From Arenibacter certesii DSM 19833 (lineage in GTDB: Bacteria > Bacteroidota > Bacteroidia > Flavobacteriales > Flavobacteriaceae): a stretch of DNA of 64,000 bases. Shown here piece after piece: positions 18,366-27,992 of the stretch. Positions within the stretch are counted from its first letter, which is position 1. Each line of letters begins with the position of its first letter. A program made the translations under genes and the position numbers. The stretch covers positions 62,001 through 126,000 of the forward strand of contig NZ_AUCB01000003.1 of NCBI RefSeq assembly GCF_000429545.1, given 5' to 3'. Below the pieces are notes generated by a model. That model saw only the letters and a program-made list of their open reading frames with translations, had not been told where the DNA came from and ran no database searches.

Positions 18366-18385
18366 ACGTTAAAAACCAGTGTGAA

Positions 18386-18919
18386 ATGATGAAGCATAAG
18401 GAGTTTAGTATTCCTTTTTCAGGGTTGAAACAGGGAAAACACGAGTTTGAGTATACCATTGAAAATAAGTTCTTTGCGTCTTTTGAGTACGATGAGTTTA
18501 ATAGAGCGGATATAAAAATAACCGCTATATTAAATAAAATGAGTACTGTTATGGAGTTGGAGTTACATGCGCGGGGAGCCGTGAATGTTAATTGTGACGT
18601 CTCTAACGAGCCTTATGATCAAAAAATAAAAGCCAATATGGAGTTGGCAATTAAATTTGGTGATGAGTATAATGATGATAACGACGAGATTTTAATACTT
18701 CCGCATTCGGAATACCAAATTAACATTGCACAATATATTTATGAAATGTTGGTCTTGGCCGTCCCGCTAAAAAAAGTTCACCCAGGAGTTCTGGACGGAA
18801 CTTTGGAATCGGAAGCATTGGAAAAGTTGGAAGAACTTCAACCAAAAGAATTAAAGATTAACAAGCAAGAAGTAGATCCCCGTTGGGACGCACTAAAAAA
18901 ATTATTAACGGATAAATAA
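18386..18919 (+). CDS. yceD: YceD/DUF177 family protein
   Basis: A 177-residue DUF177 protein, the usual partner encoded just before rpmF. The family is linked to 23S rRNA accumulation and ribosome biogenesis. Typical features are the N-terminal [15 protein letters not shown], the C-rich strand [14 protein letters not shown] and the acidic [13 protein letters not shown], followed by [16 protein letters not shown]. It starts with two Met codons (18386 and 18389); either is possible. It is 8 bases upstream of rpmF with no intervening signal, so the two are cotranscribed from the 18313 promoter. Confidence 0.93.
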   Translation: MMKHKEFSIPFSGLKQGKHEFEYTIENKFFASFEYDEFNRADIKITAILNKMSTVMELELHARGAVNVNCDVSNEPYDQKIKANMELAIKFGDEYNDDNDEILILPHSEYQINIAQYIYEMLVLAVPLKKVHPGVLDGTLESEALEKLEELQPKELKINKQEVDPRWDALKKLLTDK

Positions 18920-18927
18920 GTTTCATA

Positions 18928-19125
18928 ATGGCACATCCTAAGAGAAAAATTTCCAAAACCAGAAGGGATAAGAGAAGAACGCATTACAAGGCCGTAGCTC
19001 CTACCGTTGCAAAAGACCCAACAACTGGGGAAATGCATCTATTTCATAGAGCCCACTGGCATGAAGGCAAATTATACTACCGTGGTGAGGTTCTAATCGA
19101 CCAAACTGAAGAAGCTGTAGCATAA
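18928..19125 (+). CDS. rpmF: 50S ribosomal protein L32
   Basis: A 65-residue protein starting [20 protein letters not shown], the diagnostic basic N-terminus of bacterial L32. The zinc-ribbon cysteines found in many L32 proteins are absent, as in other Cys-minus L32 forms; the second half reads [11 protein letters not shown]. It is the second gene of yceD-rpmF and is followed 25 bases later by a strong terminator. Confidence 0.97.
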   Translation: MAHPKRKISKTRRDKRRTHYKAVAPTVAKDPTTGEMHLFHRAHWHEGKLYYRGEVLIDQTEEAVA

Positions 19126-19149
19126 GTTGTATTCAAAATTTACGATATG

Positions 19150-19184
19150 AACTCCCATTTTATATAAAGTGGGAGTTTTTTTTA
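19150..19184 (+). terminator. Intrinsic terminator after rpmF
   Basis: ACTCCCA (19151-19157) pairs with TGGGAGT (19170-19176), extended by TTT/AAA pairs in the loop region, and is followed by eight T. It separates yceD-rpmF from fabH-accB-accC. Confidence 0.9.
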
Positions 19185-19268
19185 TCAAAGATTAAAATCT
19201 AAGAAACAATATACAATTGGACTGAAAGTCGTATAAAATCATTAATTTTCAGAAATTTTCAGTTGTTT

Positions 19269-19297
19269 TTGAAGGTTTATCGAGAAAAATAAATTTG
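19269..19297 (+). promoter_or_regulatory. Probable fabH promoter (TTG-N18-TAAATTTG)
   Basis: TTG at 19269-19271, in a TTTTTG context, and TAAATTTG at 19290-19297 are spaced by 18 bases. The box ends one base before the fabH ATG, so transcription would start at or inside the first codons. Either the transcript is effectively leaderless or a different upstream start is used. Confidence 0.5.
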
Positions 19298-19298
19298 G

Positions 19299-20294
19299 AT
19301 GAGTAGAAAAACGGCGGCAATTACGGCTGTAGGGTCGTATGTACCAGACTTTATATTGACCAATGAAATCCTTGAAACTTTAGTAGATACTAATGACGAA
19401 TGGATTACAACCAGAACCGGCATTAAAGAAAGAAGAATTTTAAAAGAGGATGGGCTGGGAACTTCCTATCTCGCTATAAAAGCGGCAGAACAGCTATTGT
19501 CTAAACGAAATCTGGATCCACTGGAAATCGACTTAGTTATCGTGGCAACGGCCACTCCAGATATGATGGTCGCCGCTACTGCTGCATACGTAGCAACCGA
19601 AATTGGGGCTGTAAATGCGTTTGCATATGATTTGCATGCGGCTTGTTCTAGTTTCCTGTATGGGATGTCCACCGCATCTAGCTATATAGAGTCTGGGAGA
19701 TATAAAAAAGTGTTGCTTATTGGAGCAGATAAAATGTCCTCTATTGTAGATTATACGGATAGAACTACCTGTATTATTTTTGGGGACGGCGCAGGTGCGG
19801 TGCTTTTTGAACCTAATACCGAAGGTCTGGGATTGCAAGACGAATATTTGCGTTCGGACGGCTTAGGTAGAAATTTCCTGAAAATGGACGCGGGAGGCTC
19901 TTTGCTTCCAGCATCAGAGGAAACCGTTAAAAACCGTCAACACTTTATTTACCAAGATGGGAAGTCAGTTTTTAAATTTGCTGTTACCAATATGGCAAAT
20001 GCAGCTGCCAAGATCATGGAACGTAATGAATTGACTCATGAAGATGTAAATTGGCTAGTGCCTCATCAGGCCAATAAGAGAATTATTGATGCAACTTCCA
20101 ATAGGATGGGCGTGGATGATTCCAAGGTTATGATGAATATTCAAAAATATGGTAATACTACCTCAGCAACTTTACCGCTTTTGCTCAGTGATTACGAAAA
20201 CCAATTGAAAAAAGGAGACAATTTGGTGTTTGCGGCCTTTGGAGGTGGTTTTACTTGGGGTTCCATTTATTTAAAATGGGCCTATAATTCTTAA
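19299..20294 (+). CDS. fabH: 3-oxoacyl-ACP synthase III (KAS III)
   Basis: A 331-residue FabH that condenses acyl-CoA with malonyl-ACP to start fatty-acid synthesis. The complete catalytic triad is visible: Cys116 in DLHAACSSFL, His256 in VPHQANKRI and Asn286 in KYGNTTSATLP. The C-terminal glycine motif AAFGGGFTWGS is present. It is the first gene of fabH-accB-accC, with 31 and 90 bases between genes. The terminator after rpmF implies its own promoter. Confidence 0.96.
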   Translation: MSRKTAAITAVGSYVPDFILTNEILETLVDTNDEWITTRTGIKERRILKEDGLGTSYLAIKAAEQLLSKRNLDPLEIDLVIVATATPDMMVAATAAYVATEIGAVNAFAYDLHAACSSFLYGMSTASSYIESGRYKKVLLIGADKMSSIVDYTDRTTCIIFGDGAGAVLFEPNTEGLGLQDEYLRSDGLGRNFLKMDAGGSLLPASEETVKNRQHFIYQDGKSVFKFAVTNMANAAAKIMERNELTHEDVNWLVPHQANKRIIDATSNRMGVDDSKVMMNIQKYGNTTSATLPLLLSDYENQLKKGDNLVFAAFGGGFTWGSIYLKWAYNS

Positions 20295-20325
20295 ATTAGA
20301 CATAACCTAAAAATTATAACGAACT

Positions 20326-20817
20326 ATGGATATCAAAGAAATTCAAAGCTTAATCAAATTTGTGGCCAAATCTGGGGCTAGTGAAGTGAAATTGGAGATG
20401 GAAGATTTAAAAATTACCATCCGTACAGGTAGAAGCGATAGTTCTCAGGAGCATACCTATGTACAGCATATCCCTATGAATACGCCAATGAATCAACAGC
20501 CTATGCAACAACAGCCACAAGGAGATCAGCCTGCCGTTGAAGTAGCTAGAAAGGCAGAAGTATCGGAAGAAGACAAGTATGTTACGATTAAATCACCTAT
20601 AATTGGAACCTTTTATAGAAAGCCATCCCCGGATAAGCCTGTGTTTGTTGAGGTTGGGAGTGTAATTAATAAAGGAGACGTGCTTTGTGTTATCGAGGCT
20701 ATGAAGTTGTTTAACGATATTGAATCAGAAATTTCAGGAAAGATCGTAAAAGTACTTGTGGACGATAGTTCACCAGTAGAATTTGATCAGCCATTATTTT
20801 TGGTAGACCCCTCATAA
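20326..20817 (+). CDS. accB: Biotin carboxyl carrier protein of acetyl-CoA carboxylase
   Basis: A 163-residue BCCP. An N-terminal helical part (MDIKEIQSLIKFVAKSGASE) is followed by a Gln/Pro/Met-rich flexible linker (about residues 50-75, MNTPMNQQPMQQQPQGDQP). The C-terminal biotinyl domain has the thumb region GTFYRKPSPDKPVFVEVG and VIEAMKLFNDIE with biotinylated Lys127. It works with AccC immediately downstream. Confidence 0.96.
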   Translation: MDIKEIQSLIKFVAKSGASEVKLEMEDLKITIRTGRSDSSQEHTYVQHIPMNTPMNQQPMQQQPQGDQPAVEVARKAEVSEEDKYVTIKSPIIGTFYRKPSPDKPVFVEVGSVINKGDVLCVIEAMKLFNDIESEISGKIVKVLVDDSSPVEFDQPLFLVDPS

Positions 20818-20907
20818 GAAAATTTTAAATGCTAAATGCGGATGAACCCAATATAATTGGGATCATACGTATTTAAAAATTTGGAATACTAATTAAAATT
20901 TCAAGAG

Positions 20908-22260
20908 ATGTTTAAAAAAATACTTATTGCAAATAGGGGAGAAATAGCGTTGCGTATTATTCGGACCTGTAAGGAAATGGGAATAAAAACGGTTGCGGTC
21001 TACTCCAAGGCAGATGAGGAAAGTCTTCACGTTCGTTTTGCAGACGAAGCTGTTTGTATAGGACCTGCTGCCAGTAGTGAATCGTATTTAAAAATACCCA
21101 ACATTATAGCAGCTGCAGAAATTACCAATGCAGATGCCATTCATCCAGGATATGGTTTTCTTTCTGAAAATTCTAAATTCTCAAGGATCTGTGCAGAGCA
21201 CGATATAAAGTTTATTGGTCCATCGGGAGAGCATATTGATAGAATGGGAGACAAGGCTACGGCCAAAGAAACCATGAAAAAAGCTGGTGTGCCTACAATT
21301 CCGGGATCGGAAGGACTTCTAAAAGATTATGAAGACGCTAAAAAAGTAGCCAAGAAAATGGGCTACCCCGTAATGATAAAAGCTACCGCTGGTGGCGGTG
21401 GAAAGGGAATGCGAGCAGTTTTTAAGGAAGAAGACCTTCAAAAGCATTTTGAAAGTGCTGTACAAGAAGCCACAGCGGCTTTTGGTAATGGGGGTATGTA
21501 TATGGAAAAGCTGATAGAAGAACCAAGACATATTGAAATCCAAATTGTTGGAGATCAATATGGTAAAGCATGCCATCTTTCCGAAAGAGATTGTTCCATA
21601 CAACGTAGACACCAAAAATTAACCGAAGAGACTCCCTCTCCCTTTATGACAGATAAGTTAAGGGATGCAATGGGGGAAGCAGCGGTAAAGGCGGCTGAAT
21701 ATATAAAATACGAAGGAGCGGGAACTATAGAGTTTTTGGTGGATAAGCACAGGAATTTCTATTTTATGGAAATGAATACCAGAATCCAGGTAGAGCACCC
21801 TATCACCGAGCAGGTAATAGACTATGACCTAATAAGGGAGCAAATTTTAGTCGCAGGAGGTGTACCAATTTCTGGTAGAAACTACTATCCTAAATTGCAC
21901 TCAATAGAATGTAGGATAAATGCTGAAGATCCCTATAATAATTTTAGACCTTCTCCAGGTAAAATTACCACCCTACATACACCAGGAGGTCATGGAATTA
22001 GATTAGATACCCATGTTTATAGTGGATACACCATCCCTTCAAATTATGATTCTATGATCGCAAAGCTGATCACAACAGCACAAACTAGGGAAGAAGCCAT
22101 TAATAAAATGAAACGTGCACTGGACGAATTTGTAATAGAAGGAGTTAAGACCACTATTCCTTTCCATAGGCAATTAATGGATCATCCAGATTATTTGGCA
22201 GGTAATTATACCACCAAGTTTATGGAAGATTTTGTAATGGATCCTTTGCCTGCAGAATAG
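20908..22260 (+). CDS. accC: Biotin carboxylase subunit of acetyl-CoA carboxylase
   Basis: A 450-residue ATP-grasp biotin carboxylase. The N-terminus [20 protein letters not shown] is diagnostic. The glycine-rich ATP loop is [12 protein letters not shown], followed by the metal/bicarbonate motif [18 protein letters not shown]. Near the C-terminus are [11 protein letters not shown] and the Arg/Lys-rich tail. It charges the biotin on AccB for malonyl-CoA synthesis. The carboxyltransferase genes are not in the window. A long terminator follows. Confidence 0.97.
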   Translation: MFKKILIANRGEIALRIIRTCKEMGIKTVAVYSKADEESLHVRFADEAVCIGPAASSESYLKIPNIIAAAEITNADAIHPGYGFLSENSKFSRICAEHDIKFIGPSGEHIDRMGDKATAKETMKKAGVPTIPGSEGLLKDYEDAKKVAKKMGYPVMIKATAGGGGKGMRAVFKEEDLQKHFESAVQEATAAFGNGGMYMEKLIEEPRHIEIQIVGDQYGKACHLSERDCSIQRRHQKLTEETPSPFMTDKLRDAMGEAAVKAAEYIKYEGAGTIEFLVDKHRNFYFMEMNTRIQVEHPITEQVIDYDLIREQILVAGGVPISGRNYYPKLHSIECRINAEDPYNNFRPSPGKITTLHTPGGHGIRLDTHVYSGYTIPSNYDSMIAKLITTAQTREEAINKMKRALDEFVIEGVKTTIPFHRQLMDHPDYLAGNYTTKFMEDFVMDPLPAE

Positions 22261-22295
22261 AATAGGTAGGTAAAAAACGCTATATTTTTTAATAG

Positions 22296-22340
22296 GGCGA
22301 AGTAATCTGTTTCCCGGGACAGAATACTTCGCCTTTTTTT
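22296..22340 (+). terminator. Intrinsic terminator after accC
   Basis: GGCGAAGTA (22296-22304) pairs with TACTTCGCC (22325-22333); inside, TCTGT pairs with ACAGA across a single A-A mismatch. The stem of about 14 pairs is followed by seven T. Confidence 0.93.
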
Positions 22341-22554
22341 ATCCTAAAGGGGTTAAACCCCCTTGACTTGTCTCGTTAGTCAATGGCTAAAATTTTAAAC
22401 TGTATTCTTTACAGATGATCCGTGGGCTTGCCCCGGAGAAGTTTACTGCATTCGGGAAAAAAGCTAGTGCGCTTAAGGATATAGGCCGCAAAGAAATAAA
22501 ACCATTGTTGAATTCTTTTTCTTATTTTACCTTCCCATAAAACAGAGTAGTTAC

Positions 22555-23667
22555 ATGAGTTTTAGTTATTGGGAATATAAAACATGGCTTTCCAACATAG
22601 ATTTTACCATTGTAGGTAGTGGTATTGTTGGGCTCAATTGTGCCCTGCAATTAAAATATCGTTTTCCTAAGGCTAGGATATTGGTTTTGGAAAGAGGAAT
22701 ATTACCGCAGGGGGCCAGTACAAAAAATGCAGGTTTCACTTGTTTTGGTAGTATTTCTGAGGTGCTATCAGATCTTCTGGTACATACAGAGAAGGAGGTG
22801 GTAGAATTGGTTCAAAAACGCTGGGAAGGGGTTCAGTTGCTAAGAAAGAACTTGGGTGATGCGCAAATGGATTATAAAAATTACGGGGGGCATGAGGTTT
22901 TTCTACATGAACATCAAGAGTTATATGAGCGTTGTTTAGAAGGGTTGGGAAAGGCAAATGGCCTATTAAAATCGGTATTTAAATCTGATTGCTTTACATT
23001 GCAGCCTAATGTTTACCATTTTAAAAAGGTACAAAACAACTACATCAGTTCTTCTTTTGAAGCACAAATAGACACAGGGATGATGATGGATGCCCTGCTT
23101 AGAAAGGTGCAACTTGCAGGTGTTAATATCCTTAACGGTATCAAAGTAAAGTCTTATGTGGAATCTAATAGCCACCTTGTGATACATACCGATAATTTTG
23201 AATTTAAAACACAGCACTTATTTATAGCTACTAACGGTTTTGCGGCACAATTAATTAAAGAAGACGTAAGGCCAGCTAGAGCCCAAGTTATGATTACAGA
23301 TCCAATAAAAAATCTTCCAATTAAGGGCACGTTCCATTTAGAGGAGGGCTATTATTACTTTAGAAATATTGGAAACAGAATTCTCCTTGGTGGGGGAAGG
23401 AATCTTGACTTTAAGGCAGAGGAAACTTCGAGTTTTGGTGAAACACCTGTTGTGCAAAATCGATTAGAAGAAATATTGCGAACCATTATTTTGCCCAATA
23501 TCCCGTTTCAAATTGATCAAAGGTGGAGTGGAATAATGGGGATAGGAAGTCAGAAAAAACCAATAGTAAAACAATTATCCAATCGGGTGTACTGCGGGGT
23601 GAGAATGGGAGGTATGGGAATTGCTATTGGGAGTGGTATAGGTAAGGAATTGGCAGATCTTGTTTAG
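22555..23667 (+). CDS. FAD-dependent oxidoreductase, DAO/glycine-oxidase-like family
   Basis: A 370-residue flavoenzyme. The N-terminal dinucleotide-binding motif is FTIVGSGIVGLNCALQL, followed by an acidic residue after the second strand (VLERG) and the DAO-type STKNAGFTCFGS. The C-terminal RWSGIMGIGSQKKPIV and GVRMGGMGIAIGSGIGKELADL close the FAD site. Relatives oxidise amino acids or polyamines (glycine oxidase, DadA, gamma-glutamylputrescine oxidase); the substrate is undetermined. The next gene, 77 bases on, is on the same strand. Confidence 0.9.
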   Translation: MSFSYWEYKTWLSNIDFTIVGSGIVGLNCALQLKYRFPKARILVLERGILPQGASTKNAGFTCFGSISEVLSDLLVHTEKEVVELVQKRWEGVQLLRKNLGDAQMDYKNYGGHEVFLHEHQELYERCLEGLGKANGLLKSVFKSDCFTLQPNVYHFKKVQNNYISSSFEAQIDTGMMMDALLRKVQLAGVNILNGIKVKSYVESNSHLVIHTDNFEFKTQHLFIATNGFAAQLIKEDVRPARAQVMITDPIKNLPIKGTFHLEEGYYYFRNIGNRILLGGGRNLDFKAEETSSFGETPVVQNRLEEILRTIILPNIPFQIDQRWSGIMGIGSQKKPIVKQLSNRVYCGVRMGGMGIAIGSGIGKELADLV

Positions 23668-23744
23668 TCGGGCTGCAACATAATAGACAAATATAGGCGG
23701 TATTATCAGTCCAACAATCAATAATATTTAAGAAAGGTAAGAGT

Positions 23745-24200
23745 ATGACTAATGTTCGCAAAGAAGAGCTCTATAAAAGCTGTAAGACATATATAGATGA
23801 ACGTTTGTCCAGAATACAGGGCAGAATAGCTTCCTTGCAAGAGGCGTTAACCTCAGAATCCAAAAGTAGCGCTGGAGATAAGCACGAAACGGGTAGAGCC
23901 ATGATTCAGCTAGAACGGGAGAAATTGGGAAAACAATTGGCGGAGGTGCAATTATTACAGGAACGCTTTAAAAAAGTACCGTTGCAGAACAAGTCAGACC
24001 AAGTGATTCAGGGAAGTGTAGTGTACACTACTAAGCATCATTACTATATAGGGATAAGTGCCGGCGAAATTATAGTGGCCGAGGAGCGCTTTTATGCAAT
24101 TGCTCCAGATACACCTATGGGCAAAATATTGATGGGGAAATCCATTGGAGAAAAGATTTCCTTTAATGGAACTGAGTTTAAAATCAAGAAAATTGAATAA
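23745..24200 (+). CDS. GreA/GreB C-terminal-like protein
   Basis: A 151-residue protein. The first half is a predicted helical hairpin (YIDERLSRIQGRIASLQEAL ... AMIQLEREKLGKQLAEVQLL). The second half resembles the FKBP-like Gre C-terminal domain: VVYTTKHHYYIGISAGEIIV, then DTPMGKILMGKSIGEKISF. This suggests binding to RNA polymerase, but the acidic hairpin tip of true GreA/GreB is not evident, so a transcript-cleavage role is not supported. Related short flavobacterial proteins are often mislabelled 3-oxoacyl-ACP synthase. Its stop codon lies two bases from that of arfB, convergent. Confidence 0.7.
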   Translation: MTNVRKEELYKSCKTYIDERLSRIQGRIASLQEALTSESKSSAGDKHETGRAMIQLEREKLGKQLAEVQLLQERFKKVPLQNKSDQVIQGSVVYTTKHHYYIGISAGEIIVAEERFYAIAPDTPMGKILMGKSIGEKISFNGTEFKIKKIE

Positions 24201-24202
24201 GA

Positions 24203-24607
24203 TCAATCTAAATTTGGTTTGCCCCGGTTAGCCTTTTTTTGCGCAGATCTTTTCTTCTGTTTTAAGCGCTTTTCAATGGAAGATCGGGTGGGTTTTGTTT
24301 TTCTTCTGACTTTAGGGACCCTGAGGCCAAACTCAATAGTTTCTAGGAACTTTTTTATTACTAGCTCCTTGTTTTTATGTTGACTTCGGGATTCTTCGCT
24401 CCATAGCAGCAAGACGTTATCTTTGGTTAGTTTATGGGAAAGCTTTTTTAGAATCCGATATTTCTCATTATCGCTAAGCGCGTTGGACTCCTGAACGTTA
24501 AAGTATAATTCTACTTTAGAGGAAACCTTGTTAACATGCTGACCTCCGGCCCCGCTGCTGCGAACTGCTTTAAATTTTAATTCTTGTATAAGCTGTTCTT
24601 TGTCCAA
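24203..24607 (-). CDS. arfB: Alternative ribosome-rescue factor / peptidyl-tRNA hydrolase ArfB
   Basis: A 134-residue class-I release-factor-like protein lacking codon-recognition domains. It has the GGQ motif in SSGAGGQHVNKVSSKVEL (residues 21-23), which hydrolyses peptidyl-tRNA. The very basic C-terminal tail (KVRRKTKPTRSSIEKRLKQ...) inserts into the empty mRNA channel of stalled ribosomes. Length and both parts match ArfB (YaeJ). It is 11 bases downstream of the ABC ATPase gene on the same strand, so they may be cotranscribed. Confidence 0.95.
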   Translation of the reverse strand: MDKEQLIQELKFKAVRSSGAGGQHVNKVSSKVELYFNVQESNALSDNEKYRILKKLSHKLTKDNVLLLWSEESRSQHKNKELVIKKFLETIEFGLRVPKVRRKTKPTRSSIEKRLKQKKRSAQKKANRGKPNLD

Positions 24608-24618
24608 AATGAAGTTTA

Positions 24619-25593
24619 TTATTCTTTTAGACGTTGATTAATGGTCTCTATGGAAATATTTAAATACACTTTCTTTTTAGGCTTTTTGGCTTTGGAAGCA
24701 TGAAATCGGATTTTTTCTTTCCCTGCTAAGCCTTCAATAAGGTAATAGCTGCCCATAAAATAACTTTTTTCTACAATGACAGGAATGCCCGATTTTTTAG
24801 AGATTTTAAACTCATGCGCATAAACAATTATTTTACGCTTTGTATTGGCATACGATTTTACAATTTCTATGGGAATATGGTTTGCTTCACCAAATAGGCT
24901 AGCGGTATAAATAGTTTTTGGATTATAGTAAAGTGCTTCCGTAGCTTCGTCCGCTAATATTTCTTGGTTTTTAAGCACTATTATCCTGTCTGCATAACCC
25001 AGAATATCATGGTGGTCATGGGTTGCGGTAATACAGCTAATTCCTTTCCTTTTTAAATAGCTAAACAGATTTCTTCTTAAGTCGTTCTTCCTAAAATTAT
25101 CTATATGGGCAAAGGGTTCGTCCAATAATAATAACTCTGGCTCCTGTGCTAATACCCTGGCAAGTGCTACTCGTTGTTGTTGTCCTCCACTTAGTTTTTC
25201 TATTCTTACCTTAGCAAAAGCAGTCATCTCTATCATTTCTAGGAGCTCTTGGGTTCGCTCCCTTAGTTCTTCTGGATAGAAGACCGATAAAAATTGACTT
25301 ACGTTCTCTTCAACTGTGGTATAGGCCATTAGTTGAAGATCTTGCGCAAGATATTTCATGTAAGGTTCTCCGGGCACCAAATGGTAATTGGGCCCTAATA
25401 CCTTTTTGTCCCCCCAAAATATTTCCCCTTCATTGGGTTGAAGAAGCCCATAAATTAACTTTAGCAACGTGCTCTTTCCACATCCACTTTCCCCAACAAT
25501 GGAAACATGTTCCCCTTTCTTAACCTTAAAATCAAAATCGATTAGAATAGGTTTTTTATGATATGAAAATGAAAGGGAATTTACTTGTAACAT
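24619..25593 (-). CDS. ABC transporter ATP-binding protein without adjacent permease
   Basis: A 324-residue ABC ATPase with Walker A GESGCGKSTLLKL, signature LSGGQQQRVALARVLAQ, Walker B LLLLDEPFAH and the switch His in CITATHDHHD. A C-terminal extension after about residue 230 (RKIIVYAHEFKISKKS..., then FHASKAKKPKKKVYLNI) resembles a small regulatory beta domain of the PotA/FbpC type. No permease or binding-protein gene is nearby. ATG 25593 gives MLQVNSLSFSYHKK, the normal family start. A longer reading from 25644 would begin inside the terminator hairpin and is rejected. Confidence 0.9.
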   Translation of the reverse strand: MLQVNSLSFSYHKKPILIDFDFKVKKGEHVSIVGESGCGKSTLLKLIYGLLQPNEGEIFWGDKKVLGPNYHLVPGEPYMKYLAQDLQLMAYTTVEENVSQFLSVFYPEELRERTQELLEMIEMTAFAKVRIEKLSGGQQQRVALARVLAQEPELLLLDEPFAHIDNFRKNDLRRNLFSYLKRKGISCITATHDHHDILGYADRIIVLKNQEILADEATEALYYNPKTIYTASLFGEANHIPIEIVKSYANTKRKIIVYAHEFKISKKSGIPVIVEKSYFMGSYYLIEGLAGKEKIRFHASKAKKPKKKVYLNISIETINQRLKE

Positions 25594-25625
25594 GATGTTA
25601 ATGGCTATTACTGGTAATGTTGGAA

Positions 25626-25658
25626 TAAAAAAAGTCCATTTCAATAAGAAATGGACTT
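25626..25658 (-). terminator. Intrinsic terminator after the prolyl oligopeptidase gene
   Basis: AAGTCCATTT (25632-25641) pairs with AAATGGACTT (25649-25658) around a 7-base loop. On the minus strand the stem is followed by a run of seven T, and it lies 26 bases past the stop codon. Confidence 0.9.
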
Positions 25659-25684
25659 AACAAAAGTATTAATTAAATTGAAAC

Positions 25685-27841
25685 CTACCCTTTAATTTCC
25701 TTTAAAACTGATTGATTAGGAAGATTTTGGAAGCCCATATTAAATAGGGTAAATCCAAAAATATCTGCAGTTTGCTCAATCGTTTTGCTCACTGGGGTAC
25801 CCGCACCATGTCCGGCATTGATTTCAACTCTAATGAGCGTTGGATTGTTTCCAGCTTGGTTTTCCTGAAGTACCGCGGCAAACTTAAAGCTATGTGCAGG
25901 CACTACCCTATCATCATGGTCTCCAGTAGTGATAAGGGTTGCAGGATAATTGGCACCTTTTTTAACGTTATGTACCGGAGAATATTTTTTTAGATATTGG
26001 AACATTTCTTGGTTATCCTCTGCTGTTCCATAATCGTAGGCCCAACCAGCACCTGCGGTGAACGTATGGTAACGTAACATATCCAATACGCCCACTGCAG
26101 GAAGCGCTACCTTCATTAATTCTGGTCTTTGGGTCATAGTGGCTCCCACCAATAACCCGCCGTTAGAACCTCCTCTAATAGCCAAATAATCACTAGAGGT
26201 ATAGTTGTTGTCTATTAGATATTCAGCAGCAGCAATAAAGTCGTCAAAAACGTTTTGCTTTTGTAATTGGGTTCCTGCATCATGCCACTTTTTTCCATAT
26301 TCGCCACCACCCCTTAAATTAGGTACGGCATAAATTCCACCTTGCTCCATCCATACAGCATTTACAATGCTAAAGGAAGGGGTTAGGCTGATGTTAAATC
26401 CGCCATATCCGTAAAGGATAGTTGGATTTTTACCGTTTAGTTCCAGTCCTTTTTTGTGGGTGATGATCATTGGGATTTTAGTGCCGTCCTTGGACGTGTA
26501 AAATACCTGATTGGATTCGTAATCTTCGGGGTTAAAATCTATTTCCGGTTTCCAGTACAGTTCATATTCGCCTGCATCTACATTGTATTTGTAGGACGAG
26601 GAAGGAGTGTTGTAATTGGTAAAGGAGAAATAAAATTCCTTATCTTCCTTTTTACCGCCAAAACCTCCAGCAGTACCTACACCAGGAAGTTTAACCTCAC
26701 GGATTTTGTTGCCGTCATAATCGTATTGATACACTTTAGAGATAGCGTCTACCATATACTCCGTAAAGAGGAATCCACCACCGGTACTTGGTGAAAGGAC
26801 GTGTTCTGTTTCTGGAATTAGATCTTTCCAGTTTTCTGGACCTGGATTTGCTGCATCCACGGTAACTATTTTTTTATTAGGTGCTCCTAAATTGGTGACC
26901 AAATATAGTTTGGACCCCACATTGTCTAGAATAGAAGTGTCAGAATCTGTATGATCTACTATAGGGTATAATTTGCTATTGGCCTTGGTAAGATCTTTAA
27001 TAAACAGTTTGTTGCCAGAAGTGGAAACAGAAGCAGTGACTAATAAATATCTATTATCCTCTGTTACACTACCCCCAACGTATCGGTGCTTTTCAGTGGG
27101 TATTCCTCCAAATATCAGTTTGTCTTCTTTTTGGGATGTACCCAATTTGTGGTAATATAGCTTGTGCTGATCTGTTTTTGCCGATAGTTCGCTGCCTTCG
27201 GGCTTATCGTAGCTAGAATAAAAGAAACCTTCATTTCCTTTCCAAGAAATGCCGCTAAATTTGATGTCTACTAAGGTGTCCTCCACAATTTTTCTGGTAT
27301 CTGCTTCCAGCACAATCACCTTGCGCCAATCACTACCTCCCTCCGAAATGGAATAGGCAGCTATAGCGCCATCGTCAGAAAAACTTAGGCCAGCCAATGA
27401 GGTTGTTCCGTCTTCGGAGAAGGTGTTGGGGTCCAAGAATACCTCTTCTTCGCCATTTTCATTAGTGCGATATATTACGTACTGATTCTGAAGTCCGTCG
27501 TTTTTAGAAAAGTAGGTGTAATTACCTTCCTTAAACGGAGAACCTAATTTTTCATAATTCCATAATTTTTCCAGACGATTTTTTAGGTCGGTCCTAAAAG
27601 GAATTTGATCTAGATAATCAAAGGTCGTCTTATTTTGGTCTTCTACCCAAGCCTCTGTTTCTTTACTTCTATCATCTTCTAACCATCGGTAGGGGTCGGG
27701 GACATCTGTTCCGAAATAATGGTCTACCGTATCAACTTTTTTTGTGCTTGGATAATTCAAAACAATAGGTTCTTTTTTTTGATTAGTACCACAGGCTAGG
27801 GCAAGGCTTGCCGCAAATGTGGATAATACTATTTTCTTCAT
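25685..27841 (-). CDS. Prolyl oligopeptidase family serine peptidase (lipoprotein)
   Basis: A 718-residue S9A peptidase. A lipoprotein leader ends at Cys17 (SLALAC), so it is probably periplasmic or outer-membrane anchored. The N-terminal [19 protein letters not shown] is the classic start of the family, followed by the seven-bladed beta-propeller. The C-terminal alpha/beta-hydrolase domain contains GGSNGGLL with nucleophile Ser559, [13 protein letters not shown] with the Asp region, and NAGHGAG with His678, so the triad is complete. It cleaves short peptides after proline and is about the standard length. It has its own promoter overlapping the asd terminator. Confidence 0.95.
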   Translation of the reverse strand: MKKIVLSTFAASLALACGTNQKKEPIVLNYPSTKKVDTVDHYFGTDVPDPYRWLEDDRSKETEAWVEDQNKTTFDYLDQIPFRTDLKNRLEKLWNYEKLGSPFKEGNYTYFSKNDGLQNQYVIYRTNENGEEEVFLDPNTFSEDGTTSLAGLSFSDDGAIAAYSISEGGSDWRKVIVLEADTRKIVEDTLVDIKFSGISWKGNEGFFYSSYDKPEGSELSAKTDQHKLYYHKLGTSQKEDKLIFGGIPTEKHRYVGGSVTEDNRYLLVTASVSTSGNKLFIKDLTKANSKLYPIVDHTDSDTSILDNVGSKLYLVTNLGAPNKKIVTVDAANPGPENWKDLIPETEHVLSPSTGGGFLFTEYMVDAISKVYQYDYDGNKIREVKLPGVGTAGGFGGKKEDKEFYFSFTNYNTPSSSYKYNVDAGEYELYWKPEIDFNPEDYESNQVFYTSKDGTKIPMIITHKKGLELNGKNPTILYGYGGFNISLTPSFSIVNAVWMEQGGIYAVPNLRGGGEYGKKWHDAGTQLQKQNVFDDFIAAAEYLIDNNYTSSDYLAIRGGSNGGLLVGATMTQRPELMKVALPAVGVLDMLRYHTFTAGAGWAYDYGTAEDNQEMFQYLKKYSPVHNVKKGANYPATLITTGDHDDRVVPAHSFKFAAVLQENQAGNNPTLIRVEINAGHGAGTPVSKTIEQTADIFGFTLFNMGFQNLPNQSVLKEIKG

Positions 27842-27864
27842 TTATTATTAGTCTATATGATTTT

Positions 27865-27896
27865 CAAAAATACTACAAAAAATACCTTTGCGACAA
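27865..27896 (-). promoter_or_regulatory. Promoter of the prolyl oligopeptidase gene (TTG-N21-TATTTTTG)
   Basis: On the minus strand TTG (27894-27896) and TATTTTTG (27865-27872) are 21 bases apart, 24 bases before the ATG. The spacer is formed by one arm of the asd terminator. Confidence 0.55.
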
Positions 27897-27918
27897 TAAT
27901 GCCACAAAGGTATTTTTT
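27877..27918 (-). terminator. Intrinsic terminator after asd
   Basis: AAAAAATACCTTTG (27877-27890) is perfectly complementary to CAAAGGTATTTTTT (27905-27918), with a 14-base loop and a T run on the minus strand. It lies 74 bases past the asd stop codon. Confidence 0.88.
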
Positions 27919-27992
27919 GGTTTTGTTCCTCCCTTGGGAGTCAAGTTTAAAAAAGGTTTATCAGCCTTTTTACTATAAAGTGATCTTAAAGT

